Shown here: piece after piece, positions 5,864-14,429 of the stretch | How positions within the stretch are numbered: the first letter of the stretch is position 1 | Layout of the letters: each line of letters begins with the position of its first letter | NCBI GenBank assembly: GCA_964399955.1 | Contig: CAYNST010000088.1 | Span: forward strand, 1-14,445 | Reading direction: 5' to 3' | Source of the DNA: CAYNST01 sp964399955 | GTDB taxonomy: Bacteria > Pseudomonadota > Gammaproteobacteria > Pseudomonadales > Cellvibrionaceae | DNA: 14,445 bases | Notes under the pieces: generated by a model | What the model was told of the DNA's origin: nothing | Database searches by the model: none | Seen by the model: the letters and a program-made list of their open reading frames with translations, nothing else | Program-made: the position numbers and the translations under genes

Positions 5864-6991
5864 TTAGCCCTCGTCGCTTTCGCCGCCTTCCTCCCCCTCG
5901 TCTTCGGTCAGGGACGTAAGGTTCTCGAAGCCTACATTCAAAGCGTCAATAAAGGCATTGCGCAGGGTGGTGGTTACCGCCTGCCAGGTATCAACACCGG
6001 CCTCTTCATCGTTGAGATCGGCTTCTATATCCACCTGGGTCGCCAGCCTTTCCGAATCCGGGCTGGTCAGTACCCTGCTGAAGAATTCGGTAAGCCCCTC
6101 CCAGGCCACGCTCAAAGCCCCTTGGTCACTTTCTTCTACATCCTGCTCCCAGTTGAATATCCGAATCTCTTCTAACATGGGTTTGACGTAGCCGGTAAGA
6201 TTGCCTCTGTCGGCTTTCATTTCCACAAAAAAATCGCCGTGCCCGTCGGCAAAATCCAGGTTGGCGTAGGCCTCGGCAAAGTCGTTCATTTGGGTGAGTT
6301 GAAGGTTAGTGACCTCACTGGCAAAGGTGAAATGGGTAAAGTCGAATGGGTCCAGCTCTGCTTCGGCGCGCGCCAACGCATCTTCAAGCAAAGTAGCTGT
6401 CATGTGCGCCGAGGTTATGCGCCCGTTGCGCCGCTCCTCAATATTGGTGAGGTTGGACAGCACCGCATCTATGTGGGTGGCCGCAATATTCACTTGAGGT
6501 TCGGTATCAAAATTCTGAAAGGTGACCTTGCCGCCGTTGACTCGGAATTCATGCACAACAAAAGATGGAAAGTCAGTTAAGTCTATATCCGGCCATTGCA
6601 GACCTTCACCGGTCTGCTTGCGCTCGTCAACTTCGGCGTCCAGGAAGTTGACTTCCGGCTCGTTCACCTCAACTTCCACCGCAAAATACCCGCGAAAGAG
6701 ACTGCTGTAACTGACGCGCGCCTTTGCTTCGTTCAGGTGCACGAAGGGTACGTCCGGGTCGCCGCCATTGCGATGAATTTTCAGATCCCGGAGTTCCGCT
6801 GTACCAGACAGCAAGCCCATGTCCAGCTCGTTGAGATAGCCATGGTAGTCACCCATGTCATTGAGGACATTTTGGTTGAGGTAGCGCTTGACCAGATAGG
6901 GCGTTAGAAAATTTATCAGAAGCACTATCGCCACCAATATAAGGCCGGTAGCAATCAGCCCCTTGCTGTGGCGGCGGTAAAAGCTGCTCAT
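5864..6991 (-). CDS. DUF748/AsmA-like envelope protein with one N-terminal membrane span
   Basis: This 375-residue protein is anchored by a helix at about 11-31 ('GLIATGLILVAIVLLINFL') after a short basic N-terminus (YRRHSK), so the bulk should be periplasmic. The body shows alternating beta-strand patterns such as 'LNELDMGLLSGTAELRDLKI', 'PFVHLNEAKARVSYSSLF', 'EVEVNEPEVNF' and 'FRVNGGKVTFQNF', which are characteristic of DUF748 and related AsmA-type repeats. The large members of that superfamily act in outer-membrane lipid transport or assembly; this one is short and its role is unproven. The C-terminus is a highly acidic tail (TEDEGEEGGESDEG). The ATG at 6991 has a GGAG site eight bases upstream; a TTG two codons earlier is less likely. 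The gap to the upstream large membrane-protein gene is 174 bases and contains a hairpin, so it may be transcribed separately. I see no clear promoter, although a TTGACA hexamer occurs in the gap without a good -10. Confidence 0.8.
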   Translation of the reverse strand: MSSFYRRHSKGLIATGLILVAIVLLINFLTPYLVKRYLNQNVLNDMGDYHGYLNELDMGLLSGTAELRDLKIHRNGGDPDVPFVHLNEAKARVSYSSLFRGYFAVEVEVNEPEVNFLDAEVDERKQTGEGLQWPDIDLTDFPSFVVHEFRVNGGKVTFQNFDTEPQVNIAATHIDAVLSNLTNIEERRNGRITSAHMTATLLEDALARAEAELDPFDFTHFTFASEVTNLQLTQMNDFAEAYANLDFADGHGDFFVEMKADRGNLTGYVKPMLEEIRIFNWEQDVEESDQGALSVAWEGLTEFFSRVLTSPDSERLATQVDIEADLNDEEAGVDTWQAVTTTLRNAFIDALNVGFENLTSLTEDEGEEGGESDEG

Positions 6992-7126
6992 GTGCAAATC
7001 TCCAGGAATTCAAAGTGTCGGCGCCTTGATGGGGCGATGCCGTGTCAAACTTCCACAACAACATACGCAGGCGCACAACAGCAATGATCACCGCCGGAGG
7101 TTTTAAATACTGAACAAGGCCGAAAG

Positions 7127-7156
7127 TGGCAGCCGCCCTGTTGCAAGCGGCTGCCA
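7127..7156 (-). terminator. GC-rich hairpin just after the large membrane-protein gene
   Basis: TGGCAGCCGC (7127-7136) and GCGGCTGCCA (7147-7156) form a perfect ten-pair stem with a ten-base loop. On the minus strand it begins nine bases after the stop codon of the 1345-residue protein. The sequence after the stem (CTTTCGGCC) has only a weak T-run, so it is a probable but inefficient terminator, or a partial one allowing read-through into the DUF748 gene. Confidence 0.5.
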
Positions 7157-7165
7157 AACAAGGCG

Positions 7166-10100
7166 TCACGGCGTGCCGTCAGGCTTCTGGTCCACCGCAT
7201 CCCCAGGCCGCGCGTTAGCCGTTTTCTTGCGCCAGTACCCACCTACGCCAAGTTGCTTCCAGGCCCATTGAACCCAACCCACCAGGGTAAATGCCAGCCA
7301 TATGGACCACAGCAGCATGATCAGGCGATAGACCCACATGGGCAGACTGATTACCCAGGCGCCCGGCAATTGACCGTGAACACGGTCCTGGTACCACTGC
7401 AGATAATGGCTGCTGGAGGCGTTGCCGGTAATGTACATTTGCGGCGACGCCAGCAGTGAATAGGGCACGCTGGCAAGCAGCGCACCCAAGGCTAGCAACG
7501 AAAACACAAACAGGGCCAGCTGTACCGCGTTGTAGCCTTTGTTGTGGGGTGGCGTTTGCCCGCGCAGATGCAAAACCACAAACCAGGCGGCGAGCAACGC
7601 CAGCAGGTACAGATGGACCGTGGCAATACCCAGGCTCAACAAAACCCACTGGTAGGTTCTAACCGGCGTAAGCCGGCTCCGCCCCAGGGCCAGCGCTAAA
7701 GCCAACACCAACAGCAGCAGGCTCCAGAACAGCACCACAGGACCCAGGCTGGGCCCCCCGGCAAGCAATGGCCAACGGTCGCGCGGCAATTGCATGAGCA
7801 GGTTGATATTGGCGGCTTCGCTACCCAGGTCCAGCGACGGGCTGCGCGCAAGCATCGCCAACTCCTGCAATGTTTGCCAGTGCACTTCCACCGTCTGCGT
7901 GCCAGGCTGCAGCGGAATCTGCAGCCTGTTGCGGCTGTGGCTGATGGGTCTTTCCCGGCCGTCAATCATCACCCGCTTGAGCTCTGCCTCCTCAGGCAGG
8001 GTCAGCTCAAACGGCGCGCTCTGAGTGGCGCGAATGCGCAACGTCAGCGAAAGTTCGCTGGCTCGGCGGCCAAACTGCTGCTTAAGGTTCACCTGCTCGA
8101 CCACCCGATGCGCACCGTCTACCGCCTGCGGCTTGTCGATTGCCAGGCTCAGCGTCTCGCCGGGCCAAGGCTGCCACATGGGGCGGGCATCTTCCGCGCT
8201 GCCCTGCAGCGGTTCAATACCGTCAAACCGGGTGTGCCAAATGGGGGACGCCTCCAACACCCAGACCTCCGCCCAGGTGGCACCCCTGGGCGCGGCCAGG
8301 GTCAGGGCGTGCGTCTGCCGCAGGCTGGATTGCCAGCGCGCCACCGCCTGTCCGGCTGCCAAGCGCACATCCATACTGCCGTCAGCGTTTTGCTGGCCCT
8401 CCAGCGGTGACTCACCCGGCAACAGCGGAACGGCCAGGTTGATCACCCCCGTCTCCGGTGCAACGCGCCGCACCTCGGTGGTCACGCGCCAGTCCAGCCC
8501 CAACTGCAACTGCCGAGTGACAGTGACGTAGGGTGGAATAGGCTCTGGCAGCAAGCGCAGGTCCCGGTCGTCTGCGGTAGCTTGCCGCTGCCGGCTAAGC
8601 TGCAAGCTATGGCTGGTCTGGCGGTCGCTGGGCGCACCGCTCAACTGCCAGCCACTTACGCGCTGCTGCAGATTGTGTAATGGCATGCCAAACGCGAGCG
8701 TCACGTTGTCGCGTCCGTGCAAGGATCCACTCAACTCAAGCTGATGGCGCCCTGGCGGCAAGTACACGTACAACTGGCCGCCTTGACGCTGCAGTACCGG
8801 CAACAGGCGTTGACCTGCAGTAATGGTTTGCGGCCACCCGTCGCGCGTGTTGGAAGGCAGAGGAAAAGCAATATGGGCCGTGGCGTGCAAGGTCAGGCGC
8901 AGTTGCAAATCGTTGTCGTCCAGTTGCAAATCTGCAGACTCAATGGCGGCGCATTCCGGCAGGCATTTGGCAGGCTCCAGCAAGCGCTTCTCCAAGTCTT
9001 GCAGGATCTGACTGTCTAGCAGCACCTCGGCTTGGCTGGGCGGCACCGGCAGGACACCACAGGCAAGCACCAGCAGCGCCGCCCCGGCCGCAGACCCTGA
9101 CAGCTTGCCCGCTTTGCCCCTAGCCGCGCGCCGACTTAGAAAATAGCGCAGCAAGAGCCCGGCCAGCAACAGAGGCAGCACCGCGCTAAGCAAGCTGCCC
9201 AAACGGTTGAACAACGGCGAAACCAAAAACAGGTTTAATGTTTCTGAGGCCTGTACCGGCCCGCTCCAGCGGGCATAAACCGAGCGCCACTGCCACTCTG
9301 GCAGCCCCGGCCCAACCTGCACCGTTTGTTTTGGGTCGTAAAGCAGGCCCGGACGGCCTGGCGCCGGCTCGGCCAGGGCCTTGCTGCGGGTTCTGACGTA
9401 GGACTCGCTGCGCACTGCCAACTCCTGCAACTGTTGCCCGCTGTCCATCGCCATGGTTTCAGGCTGTGCAGGCAGCGGTTGCGGGGGAAAGTGCCCAGCC
9501 GAGTGCTCGGCCAACTGGGGGTAGACCGCCTCACGGCTTTGTTGGGCAACAAACGGCAACAGCAGCAGTATCAGCACGCCAAAACTAGCCAAACCATAAC
9601 CTCTCACCCAACCGGCCAAACGCCCTTTCACCCAGGGTAGCAACGCCAGGATCAGGGCAATGTTCAGCCAGGCCAAGACCGGTGCGGCCTGGCGCTGGAA
9701 GGTGAGCAACAGCGTTATAAGCGCCAGCAGTCCATAAACGGGACGGCTGACTCGCCCGAGGCTTACGGCAATCAAAAGCACCAGAAACAGATTCCACAGG
9801 TTCCAGCGGGCAAGCCAGGTGCCAAGCACCTGGTCCGCCCCACTGATGTGCAACAGCGACCAACCGGGCGGCAAGTGCCAGGTGTGCTCTACCTGCTCAA
9901 AGTTCTGCTTCCAGCCGCTTACCGGAAGCTTGCGGGCTTTCGCAATTTGGCTGACGGCCGACAGGCCAATGTGCGGCTGGCGCAGTTCCACGCCGGCGGC
10001 GCCCGACTCGCTTAAACGGGTGACAAGCAGCGGCTGCCCGTGAAGATCAGCGCCGCCAAGTTGGTAAGGGCTTACAACCTCCAGGCGCCAATCCTGGTTA

Positions 10101-11203
10101 ATGCGACCGTTGATTTCGTCCTTGACGACCGATGTCTTGCCGTCAAAGCCCAGCCAGATACTTTTGTTCAGACTCAATTGGTTAGAGGGTGGGTTTGGGT
10201 CCCCGCGGTGCAGAACATTGAGGACAAATTCGCCCTTGGCGCTCATGCGATAGGCAGGCAGGCCCTGCCACTCATCAGGCAAGGGGGTTTGGCTGGGGTC
10301 CACTGCGGGCGCCTGTTCAATCTGCACTGTGCGCAGCCGGGGCTCCGCCACAAAGACCCACAGCTCCTCCTCGGGCCACAGCTCGTCCTGACGGGCATAG
10401 CTCAACTGCTCCAACGGTTGGTTCTGGTGAGCGCGCAGCCGAAGGTTCCAGCGGCCGGGCTTTAGCTGCACGCGCAGCCGACCGTCGGGCTCTACCCGGG
10501 CCGGCAGGTCACTGTCGAAGGCGCGCGGCACAAAACCCGGCAGTAACATGGGGCCGGTTTGCACCTCCCGCTCCCGACCGCTCACATCCAGCTGCAACCA
10601 AGTTTCCACCACCAGCGGGTTGCCGTCTTCTATGCGCCTGAACACTTTAATCTGCAGGCTGTCCTGGGTTATGGCATCCCCCACTGAGCGCGGCTCCGCC
10701 GCCAGCCACAGAGCACCGTCATCCGACAGGTTCAACTGAGAAAGTGTGCGCCCACCAACCGTCAGCGATAGCAGCCCGGCCTGTTCCGGCACCAGCAGGC
10801 TGCGCGGCATTTGCTGCCAACGCCACTGCCCCTGCAACTGGTAACGCCCCGGCTGCAGCTCAACCGCAGGCCGCCCTTCCCGGCGGACAACCGCCAGGGG
10901 GGTCTGATCGGCGCTGACCGCTTGCGGCCAATGGGCATCACTGCCGGGCAGCCTCACCCAGGTGCGGGCAAACACCTGCACCTCAAATTGGAACCGTCCT
11001 CCCTGATCGTGCGCTTCTATCGCAAGCCGACTGGGCCAGACACATTGACGGGCGGCGGCGTTATGCATAAAAGGGCACGCCGCTTGCGGGTGGTCGTGCA
11101 GCACCCACGCCTGCCAGTCTTGCAGTGGCGGCGGCACTGCCACATCGGCAAAGGCCACACCACTGGCCAACCACAACCACACCCCAACCATTAACCTGTG
11201 CAT
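7166..11203 (-). CDS. Large internally duplicated membrane protein of unknown function
   Basis: This 1345-residue protein belongs to no family I recognise. A signal peptide spans 1-19 (MHRLMVGVWLWLASGVAFA, cut before D20). Residues 20-465 form a beta-rich, Trp/Pro-rich extracytoplasmic region, followed by four membrane helices (about 468-484, 489-503, 508-523, 538-553). A periplasmic loop (554-667) and a helix at 668-689 follow. Residues 690-725 resemble a second signal peptide (basic RRAARGKAGK, hydrophobic core, ending PPSQA). A second beta-rich region (726-1150) and four more helices (about 1155-1174, 1185-1212, 1226-1249, 1285-1312) complete it. The two halves align by shared landmarks: a Cys pair, WPQ (92 and 790), L-x-P-G-R-x-Q-L (116 and 815), LLPG (220 and 927) and LGR ending the first helix (482 and 1173). 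The ATG at 11203 is chosen for the signal peptide and GAGG/AAGGG ribosome binding site; the frame is open 41 codons further upstream. A TATAAT lies upstream and a hairpin follows. No catalytic motif was found. Confidence 0.85.
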   Translation of the reverse strand: MHRLMVGVWLWLASGVAFADVAVPPPLQDWQAWVLHDHPQAACPFMHNAAARQCVWPSRLAIEAHDQGGRFQFEVQVFARTWVRLPGSDAHWPQAVSADQTPLAVVRREGRPAVELQPGRYQLQGQWRWQQMPRSLLVPEQAGLLSLTVGGRTLSQLNLSDDGALWLAAEPRSVGDAITQDSLQIKVFRRIEDGNPLVVETWLQLDVSGREREVQTGPMLLPGFVPRAFDSDLPARVEPDGRLRVQLKPGRWNLRLRAHQNQPLEQLSYARQDELWPEEELWVFVAEPRLRTVQIEQAPAVDPSQTPLPDEWQGLPAYRMSAKGEFVLNVLHRGDPNPPSNQLSLNKSIWLGFDGKTSVVKDEINGRINQDWRLEVVSPYQLGGADLHGQPLLVTRLSESGAAGVELRQPHIGLSAVSQIAKARKLPVSGWKQNFEQVEHTWHLPPGWSLLHISGADQVLGTWLARWNLWNLFLVLLIAVSLGRVSRPVYGLLALITLLLTFQRQAAPVLAWLNIALILALLPWVKGRLAGWVRGYGLASFGVLILLLLPFVAQQSREAVYPQLAEHSAGHFPPQPLPAQPETMAMDSGQQLQELAVRSESYVRTRSKALAEPAPGRPGLLYDPKQTVQVGPGLPEWQWRSVYARWSGPVQASETLNLFLVSPLFNRLGSLLSAVLPLLLAGLLLRYFLSRRAARGKAGKLSGSAAGAALLVLACGVLPVPPSQAEVLLDSQILQDLEKRLLEPAKCLPECAAIESADLQLDDNDLQLRLTLHATAHIAFPLPSNTRDGWPQTITAGQRLLPVLQRQGGQLYVYLPPGRHQLELSGSLHGRDNVTLAFGMPLHNLQQRVSGWQLSGAPSDRQTSHSLQLSRQRQATADDRDLRLLPEPIPPYVTVTRQLQLGLDWRVTTEVRRVAPETGVINLAVPLLPGESPLEGQQNADGSMDVRLAAGQAVARWQSSLRQTHALTLAAPRGATWAEVWVLEASPIWHTRFDGIEPLQGSAEDARPMWQPWPGETLSLAIDKPQAVDGAHRVVEQVNLKQQFGRRASELSLTLRIRATQSAPFELTLPEEAELKRVMIDGRERPISHSRNRLQIPLQPGTQTVEVHWQTLQELAMLARSPSLDLGSEAANINLLMQLPRDRWPLLAGGPSLGPVVLFWSLLLLVLALALALGRSRLTPVRTYQWVLLSLGIATVHLYLLALLAAWFVVLHLRGQTPPHNKGYNAVQLALFVFSLLALGALLASVPYSLLASPQMYITGNASSSHYLQWYQDRVHGQLPGAWVISLPMWVYRLIMLLWSIWLAFTLVGWVQWAWKQLGVGGYWRKKTANARPGDAVDQKPDGTP

Positions 11204-11267
11204 ACCCTTGCCTCTCCGCTTATTGTTGTTGGCCTGCCGTTCAAGTTGCGCCGGCTGCGCTGCAGTC

Positions 11268-11273
11268 ATTATA
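11268..11273 (-). promoter_or_regulatory. Consensus -10 element upstream of the large membrane-protein gene
   Basis: On the minus strand the sequence reads GATCTATAATGACTG, with a perfect TATAAT hexamer. Transcription would begin near 11261, giving a leader of about 58 bases to the ATG at 11203. The -35 position at 17-base spacing reads GTTATT, a weak match, so activity may depend on an activator. The 221-base gap (11204-11424) otherwise shows no gene and no clear terminator for the transporter operon upstream. Confidence 0.5.
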
Positions 11274-11424
11274 GATCCCGCAGCAGGTGGAATAACATGA
11301 GCCACAGAAGAGAACGGGTGAAACATCAGTGTTTACCGGCCCAAGGTCACGGCCGCTGTAACGCTTGCGCGGCACAATGGCGGCCACGGCATTCACCTTT
11401 CTCAGCTTGATGGCGGACACCGGT

Positions 11425-12897
11425 TCAAGGCTCCAGGTTTGCAGTATGACGCAAGCGCAACCGACTGCGCAGACGCCGGGCAAGCACATCAACGCCTATA
11501 TTGAGTAAGGCCGAGATCAGGATCAACACCAGCGCACGGTCAAAACGGATTTCCTGAATGGCACTGTCCACGTAAAAGCCAAGGGTGGCAATACCAAGAA
11601 TGCCCAGAATGGCGGTTTCGCGCATTAGTATTTCCCAGCGGTAAAACAGAAACGCAAGGAAAGGCCCATAGATGCGCGGGGTGAGCTCGTAGGCGTAGCG
11701 TAACGCGCCGCGCGGCGCATCGGCCCGCAGTGCCACCTCCGTGCTGCGCCGGCCAATCAAGTAGCCAATGATGCCACCATTATGCAAGGCCAGCGCTACC
11801 ACAGCCGGCAGCATGGACGGCCCCCACATCTGCAACAGAACAAAAGCCAACAAATATTCGGGAGTGGAACGCATCACCACCAGCAGCGCGTGCCCCAGCG
11901 TGCCGGTGATGCGATTGGTAAAGTGACTTGAGGCCAGCGGATAAAGCAGCAGCGCCAGCAGGCCGGTGGCCACCAGTGCAATCTGGGTCAGGATCAGGGT
12001 ATTCCAGATGCCCGGCAGGGCCTGATTGGCCAGCAGGTTCCAGAGCCAGGCCAGCAGCTCGGCCGCACCCTCCCCTTGGCGCAGGGGTGCGGGGATGATG
12101 TCTTCAGTAAAAAACCGCGACACATTCTGCCATCGTATTGGCAGCCCACTGCCCAAGAGAAACGGCGCCGCTAACAGATAAACAGGCAACAGTCGCCAAC
12201 GCATCCAGAACCTCATGCTGGCAATTACCAGATAAAACACCAGCAGCAGCGCACCTACCTCGGGGTAGTGCCCCTGTGCAAAGGCGGATTCCAGATAAAA
12301 ACCCAGGGTGGGCAAACCGACAAAACCCAGAATGGCGCTGGAGCGCAGGCCGCACTCCAGGCGATAGGATGTGTAGCTGACCAAATGTGGCCAGGCTTGG
12401 CTGACGCGGGTGTAAAACAGGCCGGCCGCCCCGCCGGTGCCAAACGGCAGCAACTGTGCCGGCAGGGGGTCGCTCTCCTCCAGGATTTCCGCATAGACCT
12501 TGCCGAACACGCCGGCATAGGGAATGGCAATGGCCAATACGCCGGTAAGCGGGTGCAAACCAAAAAACTGCAAAAAAATAAGGGCCCAGAACAGCTCGTG
12601 CACCGCGCGCACCAAAGCGCAATAGCTGCGCACCCAGCGCAATTTGAACATCAGGGCCAGCAGCATTCCGCCACAAGCGCCAAGCCCCACACCAACAAAG
12701 GCAAATGCCAGCGTGCGCAGCACCGCAACGCCAAGGTATTGAGTATCCAGTAGGTTGGGCTGGGCAAGCCCGACGAATAACCGGCGCAATTCGCCCCAGG
12801 GGTTGTGGGTGCTGATGTGTAGGTCAGCCAGAAATACGCAGACCACGGCCAGCGCAACAAAACCCAGACTGGTGCGCACACTTGCCGAGTGCCACAT
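11425..12897 (-). CDS. PhnE-like ABC permease, two permease units fused in one chain
   Basis: This 490-residue inner-membrane permease has about twice the length of a standard PhnE (roughly 260-280 residues). It consists of two homologous units, about 1-232 and 235-475. The clearest repeat is 'SSAILGFVGLPTLGFYLESA' at 186-205 against 'ETAILGILGIATLGFYVDSA' at 427-446. Each follows a likely cytoplasmic coupling loop ('YAEILEESDPLPAQLLPFG' in the first, 'RRSTEVALRADAPRGALRYA' in the second). The 'RETAILGILGIATLGFY' motif is typical of phosphonate-type importer permeases. One chain thus supplies both halves of the channel that would normally need a homodimer or two genes. AAGGG precedes the ATG by eight bases, and the gene starts 27 bases after the ATPase gene's stop, so they are co-transcribed. 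It should work with the ATPase and the binding protein encoded upstream. Confidence 0.92.
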   Translation of the reverse strand: MWHSASVRTSLGFVALAVVCVFLADLHISTHNPWGELRRLFVGLAQPNLLDTQYLGVAVLRTLAFAFVGVGLGACGGMLLALMFKLRWVRSYCALVRAVHELFWALIFLQFFGLHPLTGVLAIAIPYAGVFGKVYAEILEESDPLPAQLLPFGTGGAAGLFYTRVSQAWPHLVSYTSYRLECGLRSSAILGFVGLPTLGFYLESAFAQGHYPEVGALLLVFYLVIASMRFWMRWRLLPVYLLAAPFLLGSGLPIRWQNVSRFFTEDIIPAPLRQGEGAAELLAWLWNLLANQALPGIWNTLILTQIALVATGLLALLLYPLASSHFTNRITGTLGHALLVVMRSTPEYLLAFVLLQMWGPSMLPAVVALALHNGGIIGYLIGRRSTEVALRADAPRGALRYAYELTPRIYGPFLAFLFYRWEILMRETAILGILGIATLGFYVDSAIQEIRFDRALVLILISALLNIGVDVLARRLRSRLRLRHTANLEP

Positions 12898-12924
12898 GAC
12901 GCTTGCCCTTAATTGTGCGCCAAC

Positions 12925-13578
12925 TCAATATAGAGTCAGCAAATCCTGAGCGCAGAGCGTGCCGCTGTTTGCATCCAGTGCTATGCGGCCATCAACAATG
13001 CCTATTACCCGGTCGCAAAAACGCAGCGCCAGTTCCACATCGTGCATGGCCAGCACCGCCGTTGCATGGGCCTGGGTGAGCGCTTCCATGACCGTTTCCG
13101 CCAGCGGCCCGTCCAGGGCAGAGACCGGCTCATCCGCCAACAATAAACTGCTGCCTTGGTAGATAGCCCGCGCCGCAGCAACTCGCTGGCGCTGGCCGCC
13201 GGAGAGTTCTCCTGCCGCTGCCCAGCACTTGTCGGCAATATCCAGCCGCTTCAACAGCGGCATTATGACCTTGACGTCCCGGCCAAAGGGCCGCACCAGA
13301 CTCACCAGGCTGTACCAACCGGGGTAACGAGCCAGTCCGCCCATGAACACATTGTGAAAAACACTGAGCGACGGCACCAAGCCCAGCTCCTGCGGCATCA
13401 GCGCCGCGCCGCTCTGCCGCCAGTGCTGGTACATGACACCAAGCAGCGTGGATTTGCCGGCCCCGCTCCTGCCCACCAGCGCCACCTTCTGGCCGCGCTC
13501 CAGTTGCAGGTCCAGCGGCCCCAGCACCCGTTCGCCGCCGTAATTTGCGCTTATGTTGTGCAGTACCAGTGCGGTCAT
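12925..13578 (-). CDS. ABC transporter ATP-binding protein, PhnC-like
   Basis: This 217-residue cytoplasmic ATPase energises the importer. It has Walker A 'GRSGAGKS' (36-43), a Q-loop at Q63 ('MPQELGLVPSLSVFHNV'), signature 'LSGGQRQR' (125-132), Walker B 'LLLADEP' (145-151), D-loop 'SALD' (153-156) and switch H179 ('AMHDVELA'). The phrase 'LVPSLSVFHNVFMGGLARY' is characteristic of the PhnC group. It is shorter than usual for PhnC (about 240-270 residues), mainly between Walker A and the Q-loop and at the C-terminus, but all catalytic motifs are present. Its ATG overlaps the binding protein's TGA by one base (TGATG), indicating translational coupling. The permease gene follows 27 bases later. 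Confidence 0.95.
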   Translation of the reverse strand: MTALVLHNISANYGGERVLGPLDLQLERGQKVALVGRSGAGKSTLLGVMYQHWRQSGAALMPQELGLVPSLSVFHNVFMGGLARYPGWYSLVSLVRPFGRDVKVIMPLLKRLDIADKCWAAAGELSGGQRQRVAAARAIYQGSSLLLADEPVSALDGPLAETVMEALTQAHATAVLAMHDVELALRFCDRVIGIVDGRIALDANSGTLCAQDLLTLY

Positions 13579-14429
13579 CAGTCGAGCAGGTTAATCTGCT
13601 TTGCCACATCGCGAATAATGGCGTAATCGTCGTTACTGGCCTTGATAAAGCCCGAGCGCGGGAATTTTGCCAGCAGCTCGTCATCGTCCAGATCCAGCAG
13701 GGCTTGTTCTACCCTTTGCGCAAAGCCTGCGCCAAAGCGCTGGTCCACATCACCGCGTAAGCTCCACTGGTAATCCGGGTAATGCGGGGTTTTCCAGATT
13801 ACTTCCACTTTGCTGGTATCAATCTTGCCCGCCGCCACTTCATTTTCCCAGGCGGCATAATTGAGTGCCCCTAACTGGTAAGCACCGGATGCAACCAGAG
13901 AGGCCGTGCGGCTGTGGTTATCGCTGAAACCCACACGGCTAAATACCTGCTCCGGTGCCTGGCCAAATTGCTTGCGCAAATAGTATTCCGGCATCAACCG
14001 GCCAGAGGTAGAACCCTTGGAGCCAAAAGTAAAGGTCATACCTTTCAATGCGTCACTCAGCCCGGAATCCGCCTTTAAACCGGTGGATTTATGCGCAATA
14101 AAATAGGTGACAAATTCGGCGTCTTCAACGCCCTGGGCCACGGCCCGGGCGCCCGGCACCCGCTCGCGCGCCTGCACACCGGAAAGCCCGCCAAACCACG
14201 CCAGCTGCACCTGGTCATTGCGGAAAGCACTGACTGCTGCGGCGTAGGATTTAACCGGCACAAACGCCACCTTTACCTCCAGCGTTTTGCTCAAATACTC
14301 GGCCACCGCATCAAAGCGCTCCTGCAGGCGTGTTTCATCCTCGTCGGGGATGGCGGTAAAAACAAAGGTTTCTGCGCGAGCCAAGGCACAGACAAACAGC
14401 AAAGAAGCCAAAAATAAACGGACAATCAT
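13578..14429 (-). CDS. PhnD-like periplasmic binding protein, putative selenate-type subgroup
   Basis: This 283-residue exported solute-binding protein has a signal peptide at 1-19 (MIVRLFLASLLFVCALARA, cut before E20); the cysteine at 14 is not in a convincing lipobox. Landmarks of the PhnD/SsuA fold are 'FTAIPDEDETRLQERF' (24-39), 'AWFGGLSGVQAR' (77-88), the anion-pocket motif 'GSKGSTSGRLMPEYYL' (136-151), 'ALNYAAWE' (188-195) and 'PHYPDYQWSLRGDVD' (215-229). From memory these match best the subgroup annotated as putative selenate ABC transporter binding proteins, which sit near selenium-metabolism genes in pseudomonads; true phosphonate or phosphite proteins differ in the N-terminal 'AIPDE' motif. 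The ligand is therefore inferred, and phosphonate or another oxyanion remains possible. It is the first gene of the operon. Only 16 bases of leader are in the window (AGAGA at about 12 bases is a weak ribosome binding site), so its promoter is outside. Confidence 0.85.
   Translation of the reverse strand: MIVRLFLASLLFVCALARAETFVFTAIPDEDETRLQERFDAVAEYLSKTLEVKVAFVPVKSYAAAVSAFRNDQVQLAWFGGLSGVQARERVPGARAVAQGVEDAEFVTYFIAHKSTGLKADSGLSDALKGMTFTFGSKGSTSGRLMPEYYLRKQFGQAPEQVFSRVGFSDNHSRTASLVASGAYQLGALNYAAWENEVAAGKIDTSKVEVIWKTPHYPDYQWSLRGDVDQRFGAGFAQRVEQALLDLDDDELLAKFPRSGFIKASNDDYAIIRDVAKQINLLD

Noticed and set aside
7690..10900. Long open frames on the plus strand inside the large membrane-protein gene
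   Set aside because: They are antisense shadows of a GC-rich gene, without ribosome binding sites, domain motifs or protein-like hydrophobic patterns, whereas the minus-strand frame has signal peptide and membrane segments.
11241..11424. Short minus-strand ORF in the gap before the large membrane-protein gene, with several cysteines
   Set aside because: It overlaps the TATAAT element, has no good ribosome binding site and no recognisable motif, and its frame is largely carried over from an out-of-frame read-through of the permease gene end.
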